Positions 1 through 5,432 of a stretch of DNA of 5,927 bases are shown in pieces. The translations under genes were made by a program, and so were the position numbers. Under the pieces are notes generated by a model. It saw nothing but the letters and a program-made list of their open reading frames with translations, made no database searches and was not told the origin of the DNA. How positions within the stretch are numbered: position 1 is the first letter of the stretch; each line of letters begins with the position of its first letter. This DNA comes from Acidobacteriaceae bacterium (lineage in GTDB: Bacteria; Acidobacteriota; Terriglobia; Terriglobales; Acidobacteriaceae), in assembly GCA_003132825.1 (NCBI GenBank), contig PKYX01000483.1, positions 3,061 to 8,987 on the forward strand, read 5' to 3'.

Positions 1-1
1 A

Positions 2-1576
2 GGACTTGCGTTTGATTCCGTTCATTCCTCAGATCTGACAGTCAGCCAGTATCTCAATTTACTTAATCTGGCACAGTTTGCACTTAGTCAGCGCGCGATA
101 GAGGCTTTTTTCCCTGCACTGGCACTCCGCCTGCATCATGCCTTGAATTTTGACGTGGTCACATGGGGCCTCCACGATCCAAGTGCGGAAAACGTTCGCC
201 TGAACGTTTGCAAGGCGGGGGAGGCGGAGAGCAGATCCGAATGCCTTCCCGCGCACGCTTGTGCAAGCGGATGGGTCTGGAAGAACCAACGATCCGTACT
301 TGTGCAAGATTTGGATACCGAGCCCAAGTTGCCCGCTTTCCTGCAGTCGCTTCGCCGACTCGGGGTTCGTACTTACTATGTCTTTCCCTTGACCACACGT
401 CGTAACAAGCTGGGAGCAATAGGCTTTGGCAGTTTGCATATCATTCCCAAGACGAACGCCACCCTTGAGTTCTTGCGTCGTACGGCTGCGATAATCGCTC
501 AGCTTCTGGACACCACGCTTTCATCCAATGGGCATACAGCGCTGACCGATTGCTCCCAAACCGCCTCGGCCGCAGCGCCGAGGCTCGAACCAGAACCCCA
601 GGATTTTGACCTGCGGGATTTCGCGAGTGGGGACGAAGCCTTCCAGGAAATGGTAGGGAGTAGCGCGCCTCTACAAGAAGTGCTACGACAGGTGAGGACG
701 GTAGCTGCAACTGACGCGACGGTGCTGCTGCTTGGCGAAACAGGTACGGGCAAGGAGTTAGTGGCACGCGCAGTGCATCGACTCAGCCAGCGGGCCGACA
801 ATAAGTTTGTCAGCATCAACTGCACCGCGATTCCGACAGATTTGTTGGAAAGCGAGCTATTCGGATACGAAAAGGGAGCATTCACCGGGGCAATCAATAA
901 GCACGTCGGTCGATTGGAACTGGCTGACAGAGGAACTCTGCTATTGGATGAGGTAGGGGATCTTCCGGGTGTAATTCAGCCGAAGTTATTACGGGTGCTG
1001 CAGGACAGGGAATTCGAAAGGCTCGGCAGTAACCGGACCGTAAAAGTCGACGTCCGGTTGATCGCTGCCACAAATCAGGACTTGCATCGGAGTATCGCCG
1101 AAGGTCGCTTCCGCGAAGACCTGTTTTATAGACTCAATGTCTTTCCGATTTACGTTCCCCCTCTGCGAGAGAGAAAAAGTGACATTCCTGCCCTGGTGCG
1201 TTACTTCGTATCCAGATACGCAAGTGAAGAGAAGAAGTCGATTACGACTATTCCTGCCGAAGCAATGGAAGCTCTTCTGAATTGGGGCTGGCCGGGGAAC
1301 ATCAGAGAACTGCAAAACCTGATTCAGCGATGCGTAATTTTGACGACCTCATCGGTCCTGAGGGTTCCGCTTGGGGAACTGAGAAGTAACGCGAAGTTGT
1401 CTTCTGGCAAGGTGTCCCGAGAGGTCGAGCGCGAGCTCATCCTTCAAGCGCTGAAACAGGCGGGCGGAGTGATAGGGGGTGCATCGGGTGCAGCCAATAG
1501 GCTGGGAATGAAACGCCCCACCCTCTACTCGAAGATGAAAAAGCTGAACATTAGTCCCGCTGGATTCCCGGACTAG
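2..1576 (+). CDS. Sigma-54-dependent transcriptional activator, GAF-AAA+-HTH (5' end outside window)
   Basis: This is a bacterial enhancer-binding protein that would hydrolyse ATP to remodel RNA polymerase-sigma-54 at -24/-12 promoters. The frame has no stop and no ATG/GTG/TTG between base 2 and the TTG at 143. The residues before that TTG continue a GAF-like fold, so the TTG is internal and the true start lies upstream; 524 residues are visible. Counting from base 2, the GAF domain covers about 18-165 (HDP, GWVW and GAIGFGS motifs). The AAA+ domain, about 215-450, has Walker A GETGTGKE (245-252), the sigma-54-contacting GAFTGA loop (292-297), Walker B with D316-E317, and arginine-finger candidates R371 and R377 in FREDLFYR. 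A Fis-type HTH occupies the last 50 residues. There is no receiver domain, so GAF ligand control is inferred. The architecture resembles FhlA, but the target is unknown. A close paralogue follows 441 bp downstream. Confidence 0.93.
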   Translation, partial: GLAFDSVHSSDLTVSQYLNLLNLAQFALSQRAIEAFFPALALRLHHALNFDVVTWGLHDPSAENVRLNVCKAGEAESRSECLPAHACASGWVWKNQRSVLVQDLDTEPKLPAFLQSLRRLGVRTYYVFPLTTRRNKLGAIGFGSLHIIPKTNATLEFLRRTAAIIAQLLDTTLSSNGHTALTDCSQTASAAAPRLEPEPQDFDLRDFASGDEAFQEMVGSSAPLQEVLRQVRTVAATDATVLLLGETGTGKELVARAVHRLSQRADNKFVSINCTAIPTDLLESELFGYEKGAFTGAINKHVGRLELADRGTLLLDEVGDLPGVIQPKLLRVLQDREFERLGSNRTVKVDVRLIAATNQDLHRSIAEGRFREDLFYRLNVFPIYVPPLRERKSDIPALVRYFVSRYASEEKKSITTIPAEAMEALLNWGWPGNIRELQNLIQRCVILTTSSVLRVPLGELRSNAKLSSGKVSREVERELILQALKQAGGVIGGASGAANRLGMKRPTLYSKMKKLNISPAGFPD

Positions 1577-1589
1577 CTGCTAAGCTAGT
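1572..1589 (+). other. Stem-loop spanning the stop codon of the first activator
   Basis: ACTAGC (1572-1577) and GCTAGT (1584-1589) form a perfect 6-bp inverted repeat with a 6-nt loop; a G-U pair could extend the stem. It includes the TAG stop at 1574-1576. No T-tract follows, so it is not a canonical intrinsic terminator. It could be a weak or factor-assisted 3'-end structure, or chance. Confidence 0.3.
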
Positions 1590-1674
1590 TGCCACGGTGC
1601 ATACTCATGTCTGACCTCTTTGGGTACTCCTAGACTTGTGCGGCACAGCAAGAAACACACAACCCCAGTCGGAG

Positions 1675-1700
1675 TGTCGAGTCCACGGAATCGGTCGACA
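1675..1700. promoter_or_regulatory. Candidate upstream activator site (TGTCGA-N14-TCGACA)
   Basis: TGTCGA (1675-1680) and TCGACA (1695-1700) make a 6-bp dyad with a 14-nt spacer, about 170-200 bp upstream of the candidate -24 element. That is a usual distance for enhancer-binding protein sites. The longer string GTGTCGA recurs as a direct repeat at 1915-1921. Binding by either activator is inferred; short dyads like this also occur by chance. Confidence 0.25.
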
Positions 1701-1867
1701 GTCATCCGACACCACTCGGCTGCCCACTGATACAGGTTAGCCCTGTAGTTTCTATAACTTAAAAACTGATATCAAGCGGCAGACCATTTGCATTGATCCC
1801 CCCAGGCATTGGAGTGCGCGATCAGCCAATGGCTTCTAAGAATCGTCTTTGCCCGTGAAATACACCC

Positions 1868-1883
1868 TGGCCCACCGAAGGCT
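1868..1883 (+). promoter_or_regulatory. Candidate sigma-54 (-24/-12) promoter for the second activator
   Basis: TGGCCC-N5-AGGCT (1868-1883) has the near-invariant GG (1869-1870) and GC (1881-1882) separated by exactly 10 nt, as in the consensus TGGCAC-N5-TTGCW. Mismatches are A to C in the -24 block and TT to AG in the -12 block. Initiation would fall near 1894, leaving a leader of about 124 nt before the ATG at 2018. It was the best match I found by reading the plus strand of this spacer. It overlaps a CCCACC/GGTGGG dyad (1871-1876/1885-1890), so part of the match could be coincidental. Confidence 0.38.
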
Positions 1884-1889
1884 TGGTGG

Positions 1890-1964
1890 GATCTCAACTT
1901 AGCTGAGATCGGATGTGTCGAATCTTCTGTCTCTTGACAGTGTTGACACTCGGACATTGAGATC
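1890..1964. repeat. Three copies of GATCTCA/TGAGATC in alternating orientation
   Basis: GATCTCA (1890-1896) faces TGAGATC (1904-1910) with a 7-nt spacer, a perfect 7-bp dyad. A third copy, extended to TTGAGATC, lies at 1957-1964 and is the exact reverse complement of GATCTCAA at 1890-1897. The first dyad sits at the predicted start of transcription from the sigma-54-like promoter. It may be an operator or a leader hairpin; no regulator is known for it. Confidence 0.35.
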
Positions 1965-2017
1965 CCCTCGAGCTGTGTTTTCTATGGCTTAACTATTAAT
2001 CGGAGACGGAAAAGAAC

Positions 2018-4144
2018 ATGAGCGTTTGGCCACTCTTAAACTTCAACGAGGCGTTCGCCTCGAGTCTTGCGGTCACCAGCACCCGCCGGCCGCAGGGCTC
2101 CGCGACCGTGGCTGACTCGGAACGCGCGCAGGCTAACAACCCGGTTTCGGCGGCGGCTCCTGAATCTCTCATCGAGTCCGAACAGTTGTTGGCCGCTTAT
2201 TTCGGCGCGTCCCGGGTGGGCGTCTGCATTTTGGATACCGACTTCCGCTTTCTCGCCATCAACCGCACGCTGGCGGAGATGAATGGCATACTCGCCGAAG
2301 CGCATTTGGGAAAAAGCGTCCGCGAAGTGCTGGGCGATTTCGCCGAACTGGTTGAGCCGCAGTTCAATCGCGTATTGGCCACCCAGCAGCCCGTCTTGAA
2401 TCTCGAAATCAGCTTCATGCAGCCCAACCGGACCGAACCCGCCCACTGGATTGAGCAGTACATTCCCATCAAGGGGGCGACGGGCAAGGTTACGCAAATC
2501 GGCATTGTGGCTGTGGAGATCACGGAACGAAAGAGACTCGAAGAATCGCTCCGTGGCGTCTCCGAGAGCTTGCGGGAGGAGAAAAAGCGCCAGCAGGTAA
2601 TGATGGAGGTAAGCCGTGTGCTGGCCACAAAGTTTGATGTGCGGCAGGTCTTTCCCCAGGTCTCTGCCTGTCTGCGTCGGGTTCTGCGGCAAGAATACGC
2701 CTCCCTCTCCTTGCGTGATGAGAAGAGCGGGCAGTTGGTCCGCCAGGCAATGGATTTTCCCCTGCGGAAGATATTGGGCGCCGACGTCGAGATCAGCGCG
2801 GCGAAAGGCCCGGGAGGCAAGGCCTTGCACCAGCGCGAGTCCCTGATTTTCACCAAAGACGAAATGCAAGGGTTTGACGCCGGAATGACAGACAGCTTGC
2901 TGGCCGAGGGTCTCAAGTCTCTTTGTTGTGTTCCCTTGCTGCGGCCCAAGGGTCCGCTGGGAGTTCTGGTCCTCGGTAGCACCCGGACAGACGCCTTTAA
3001 GAATGACGACTTGACACTTCTGAACCAGGTTGCCGCTCAACTGGCCATCGCTGTAGAAAACGCGCGGGCCACCTGCGAGATCGAACAGCTCAGGAGCCGG
3101 TGGGAACGGGAGACAAGCTATCTGAAGGGTGAAGTTCGCACGAAGCTGGATTTTGAGGAGATCATCGGGGAGAGTCCGGCACTCCAGCGGGTGCTGGATC
3201 AGGTCGCGATCGTCGCCGCCAGCGATGCCACGGTTCTGATTCTAGGAGAAACCGGAACCGGCAAGGGCCTCATCGCGCGAGCGATCCACCGCACCAGCAA
3301 GCGTAAGGAACGAAGTTTTGTGACTTTGAATTGTGCCGCGATTCCCACCGGGCTGCTGGAAAGCGAATTATTCGGACACGAGAAGGGAGCATTTACCGGG
3401 GCTATCAGCAAGAAAATCGGGCGTCTGGAATTGGCTGATACGGGTACGCTCTTCCTGGATGAGGTCGGCGAGATTCCTCTCGAGTTGCAGCCCAAGCTGC
3501 TGCGGGTTTTGCAAGAGCAGGAGTTCGAAAGGCTCGGAGGGACGCGGACCACCAAGGTAGATATGCGCCTGATCGCCGCTACCAACCGAGATTTGGCGGG
3601 GAGCGTCGCCGAGAGAGAGTTTCGCAGCGACTTGTTCTATCGCTTGAACGTGTTCCCGATTCGCGTGCCCCCTCTGCGTGAGCGACGTGAGGACATCCCG
3701 GTGCTGGTCCGGCACTTTGTTCAGAAGTTTGCCCGCAGAATGGATCGTGGCATTGAGACGATCCCCAGTGAGACCATGGACGCCCTGATCAATTGGCATT
3801 GGCCGGGCAACACTCGGGAGCTGGAAAACTTCATCGAGCGATCCGTCATTCTCACGGAAGGGACGGCACTGCGAGCACCGCTCGCCGAGCTGCAGGCGAG
3901 CCCGAATTCGGGCTCCGCGGAAAACTCGCTCGAAGGCGCGGAACGGGAACTCATCATCCGTGTGCTGCGGGAGACTGACGGTTTGATCTCCGGACCCAGA
4001 GGGGCAGCCCATCGCCTCGGCGTAAAGCGCACCACTCTGCAATCGAAGATGCAGCGACTAGGCATCACTCGCAACGACTACCCTAGTCCGAAACGAGATT
4101 CGAGCTGTGGGTTCTGGCAGGTTCGTTTTGCGCGCTCCTCCTAA
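2018..4144 (+). CDS. Sigma-54-dependent transcriptional activator, PAS-GAF-AAA+-HTH
   Basis: This is a complete 708-residue enhancer-binding protein, predicted to sense a signal through PAS and GAF domains and activate sigma-54 promoters. GGAGA (2002-2006) precedes the ATG by 11 nt. A low-complexity N-terminus (1-50) is followed by PAS (about 54-175, ending in the usual EITERKRLEE-type linker), a charged helix, GAF (about 200-350), a second helical linker, and AAA+ (about 379-615). Key residues are Walker A GETGTGKG (410-417, K416), GAFTGA (457-462), Walker B D481-E482, and arginine-finger candidates R536 and R542. A Fis-type HTH lies at about 650-690, followed by an unusual 20-residue tail. 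The residue after the Walker A lysine is Gly417, where EBPs, including the upstream paralogue, normally have Glu. There is no receiver domain, so it is not a classical two-component regulator. No obvious target operon is adjacent. Confidence 0.95.
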   Translation: MSVWPLLNFNEAFASSLAVTSTRRPQGSATVADSERAQANNPVSAAAPESLIESEQLLAAYFGASRVGVCILDTDFRFLAINRTLAEMNGILAEAHLGKSVREVLGDFAELVEPQFNRVLATQQPVLNLEISFMQPNRTEPAHWIEQYIPIKGATGKVTQIGIVAVEITERKRLEESLRGVSESLREEKKRQQVMMEVSRVLATKFDVRQVFPQVSACLRRVLRQEYASLSLRDEKSGQLVRQAMDFPLRKILGADVEISAAKGPGGKALHQRESLIFTKDEMQGFDAGMTDSLLAEGLKSLCCVPLLRPKGPLGVLVLGSTRTDAFKNDDLTLLNQVAAQLAIAVENARATCEIEQLRSRWERETSYLKGEVRTKLDFEEIIGESPALQRVLDQVAIVAASDATVLILGETGTGKGLIARAIHRTSKRKERSFVTLNCAAIPTGLLESELFGHEKGAFTGAISKKIGRLELADTGTLFLDEVGEIPLELQPKLLRVLQEQEFERLGGTRTTKVDMRLIAATNRDLAGSVAEREFRSDLFYRLNVFPIRVPPLRERREDIPVLVRHFVQKFARRMDRGIETIPSETMDALINWHWPGNTRELENFIERSVILTEGTALRAPLAELQASPNSGSAENSLEGAERELIIRVLRETDGLISGPRGAAHRLGVKRTTLQSKMQRLGITRNDYPSPKRDSSCGFWQVRFARSS

Positions 4145-4150
4145 GCGCGC
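4130..4150. other. GC-rich stem-loop at the 3' end of the second activator
   Basis: GCGCGC (4130-4135) and GCGCGC (4145-4150) flank a 9-nt loop containing the TAA stop (4142-4144). The stem is perfect, but no T-run follows on the plus strand or, for minus-strand transcripts, beyond it. It may act as a transcript-end structure between convergent units; a canonical terminator is not supported. Confidence 0.3.
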
Positions 4151-4151
4151 G

Positions 4152-4457
4152 TCAGGAGAACTGTGTTTGGTTGTCGGCAAAGCGGAAACTGAGCCCAAAA
4201 ACCCCCTTTCGAATCGTTGACGTGCTTCGGCCCCCCCCATCCATATTGGTAGCATTTGGTAGCAAATCGGCAGCCGCCGCAGGGTGACGGTCCATCAACT
4301 GCTCGTACATCGATTCGACCATCCACCCAACACTGTCCGGCAGTTCCTGCATGTACTCGTTGGCCGTGGTGTCGGCCTTGGAGCGCCGCAGGTGAGCTTG
4401 GACGTCCTTCACAGACCGCTTGCCCTGCGCCAGCGCTGCCATCGTTCTGCGCAAGAC
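4152..4457 (-). pseudogene. Tyrosine recombinase (integrase) C-terminal fragment, degenerate
   Basis: On the minus strand the frame below 4457 reads VLRRTMAALAQGK, then SVKDVQAHLRRSKADTTANEY, a familiar phage-integrase C-terminus. Box II Arg is at 4451-4449 and the nucleophile Tyr is the Y of TTANEYMQ. An in-frame TAG (4460-4458) falls exactly three residues before that Arg, where the conserved His (or a Gln in some relatives) of HxxR should be; CAG to TAG would explain it. The second conserved His (LGH/LRH) is Arg here (CGC, 4385-4383). Everything N-terminal, including box I, is missing. A run of eight C (4231-4238) lies in the tail, so the last 25 or so residues may be in either of two frames. 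It is almost certainly inactive, a scar of an integrative element. An independent small gene starting at TTG 4454 is unlikely. Confidence 0.72.
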
Positions 4458-4477
4458 CTATGCCGTTGAGATACACA

Positions 4478-4491
4478 CCCGCCCGGGCGGG
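4478..4491. other. Perfect 14-bp GC palindrome
   Basis: CCCGCCCGGGCGGG (4478-4491) equals its own reverse complement. It lies about 70 bp beyond the stop of the small membrane-protein gene and just upstream of the integrase remnant. It could fold into a short hairpin at the transcript end of the membrane-protein gene, but no T-tract follows on the minus strand. Confidence 0.3.
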
Positions 4492-4558
4492 AGATGAACT
4501 GAAGTCTCACCCCGCCGGATGACTGCTGGCGCCTTGTGGGTTGCTGTCCGATAAAGGT

Positions 4559-4765
4559 TCAGGACCAAAGGTCTGGCCCAGGCTGACGCTTTCCTGGGAT
4601 GTTAAGCAGCCTTTGGCGACCCCACTCACCGAGGAGAGCTTGATCAATTTGGGTCTCCAGCTCTTGTCGAAACTGCCTTCTGGCGGCAGTCTGCTGAAGC
4701 CAGATCAAGAGTGCTCCCAAGCCCGCCCCCAACAGCAAAATACCGAATGCTTGCAGAATATTCAT
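4559..4765 (-). CDS. Small single-pass membrane protein, function unknown
   Basis: This 68-residue protein has no family I recognise. Residues 3-23 are a strongly hydrophobic segment (ILQAFGILLLGAGLGALLIW) with small residues spaced as G13-x3-G17, which could favour helix packing. QQTAARRQFRQ follows, and the positive charges after the segment predict N-out/C-in topology. Residues 29-45 could form a short amphipathic helix; the last 20 are polar and proline-containing. The start is supported by AAGGGG (+ strand 4775-4780) placed 9 nt before the ATG. There is no signal-peptidase site. It stands alone between the integrase and IS91 remnants, on the same strand as both and as the receiver gene. 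It is too short to assign confidently, but the TM segment plus RBS make it more credible than the overlapping 102-codon frame on the other strand. Confidence 0.6.
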   Translation of the reverse strand: MNILQAFGILLLGAGLGALLIWLQQTAARRQFRQELETQIDQALLGEWGRQRLLNIPGKRQPGPDLWS

Positions 4766-4849
4766 TCAGCATTGCCCCTTCAAAGAATAGATGAACCGAG
4801 TGTCTCTCCCTCTCGATTGCAGGTGACGAGCCCGGAAGATACCCGTTAG

Positions 4850-4865
4850 CCCGGTTTACACCGGG
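4850..4865. other. Short inverted repeat CCCGG-N6-CCGGG
   Basis: CCCGG (4850-4854) and CCGGG (4861-4865) form a perfect 5-bp stem with a 6-nt loop, between the membrane-protein gene and the decayed downstream side of the transposase remnant. IS91-family ends carry hairpins near oriIS/terIS, but I cannot show that this is one. It has no T-run. Confidence 0.2.
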
Positions 4866-5034
4866 GGGACAACGGAGAACTCTTCGGGCTCAATCCAAGC
4901 ATGGGTGCAAGTGGAGTGCCGGAATGGACGAGACGGCCATAATGTGGAACTCCTTTTGTTTGTTGGGAACTTCGATGACAGAATGCCCCGAGTCTCGCAG
5001 TCGGCATGTCGAGTTTCGACAGCCCTGCCGATTA
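4866..5034. other. Degenerate sequence beyond the transposase remnant, no gene seen
   Basis: No intact gene is visible. On the minus strand a piece reading NKQKEFHIMAVS (around 4970-4925) weakly resembles the region after the NHRL motif of IS91 transposases, so this may be an extension of the remnant with scrambled frames. The 9-mer AGTCGGCAT occurs twice, at 4999-5007 and 5034-5042. The assignment is tentative. Confidence 0.3.
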
Positions 5035-5039
5035 GTCGG

Positions 5040-5392
5040 CATATCGCAAGCAGACGAGTCGATGGTTGGAGATGGCCACGCCATAAGTGTGGCGATTCAG
5101 ACACTGGAGCACATGCTCCCGGCCACCGAAGGGTTGGTTGGGTAGACCACCTAGTCCCTTCTGAACAGTGGCCTCAACCAGGAAGCGAACGCCTTCGGCC
5201 GAGCCAGGATTGTCAGGTCCCCAGAGAAGTGGAGCCGGCTGTGCTGGAAGGCGGACTTAAGACCGGCCACGAACTTGCCGCGAAAACGCGCCGGGGCACA
5301 GAGAGGGGAAGAAGGAACCCGCGGAATTGAACCCCGTGAGTGTGATCGAGCGACAACCCATCGGCGGGAACGACACACTGGACATGGGGAGC
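5040..5392 (-). pseudogene. IS91-family (HUH/Y2) transposase remnant, multiply frameshifted
   Basis: Three minus-strand segments in different frames match IS91-type TnpA in order. Segment A (5389-5282) reads PHVQCVVPADGLSLDHT then FLLPLSVPRRVF. Segment B (5282-5154) reads FRGKFVAGLKSAFQ ... LARPKAFASWLRPLFRRD, then TAG (5153-5151) where family members have Trp (DWVVY). Segment C (5133-5044) reads PFGGREHVLQ ... GVAISNHRLV. One-base deletions explain both shifts: RVF/RGKF, and 8 nt instead of 9 between VVY and PFGG. Catalysis is lost: the HUH motif (normally HPHVH) is PHVQ, with Q at 5380-5378. The Y-x3-Y pair, normally YLGRY, is CLNRH, with C at 5103-5101 and H at 5091-5089. The N-terminal zinc-binding part is absent. 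Assignment rests on remembered family motifs, which match over more than 90 residues. Confidence 0.82.
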
Positions 5393-5432
5393 CGGAAGAC
5401 AATCTTTTCGACGCAGTGGTCGATCCGCCGAT

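Larger units (their letters stand above)
1577..2017. other. Intergenic spacer between the two activators, dyad-rich, no gene seen
   Basis: This 441-bp gap has no convincing coding sequence. The only reading frame over 60 codons (minus strand, 1772-1957) has no recognisable domain and no clear ribosome binding site. The gap holds several short dyads and repeats (TGTCGA/TCGACA, GATCTCA/TGAGATC, CCCACC/GGTGGG, AGTGT-TG-ACACT) and one sigma-54-like promoter, all listed separately. The length and dyad content suit an upstream activating region plus promoter for the second activator. That role is inferred. Confidence 0.6.

Noticed and set aside
1934..1948. Two overlapping TTGACA hexamers as sigma-70 -35 boxes
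   Set aside because: No acceptable -10 box lies 16-18 bp downstream of either; the second is part of the AGTGT-TG-ACACT dyad.
1772..1957. 61-codon minus-strand frame in the spacer between the activators
   Set aside because: It has no domain, no hydrophobic segment and no clear RBS, and it overlaps the promoter-like and dyad elements.
2036..3040. 334-codon open frame on the minus strand inside the second activator
   Set aside because: It is antisense to a PAS-GAF protein with clear motifs, and its translation has no recognisable domain. It is a codon-bias shadow, as are the other frames within both activators.
4130..4150. GCGCGC hairpin as a rho-independent terminator
   Set aside because: There is no run of T after the stem in either direction, so it was listed only as a stem-loop.
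4541..4849. 102-codon plus-strand frame
   Set aside because: It is antisense to the small membrane protein, which has a TM segment and a well-placed RBS. The 102-residue translation shows no domain.
4905..5330. 141-codon plus-strand frame
   Set aside because: It runs antisense through the IS91 remnant and does not resemble any protein I recognise.
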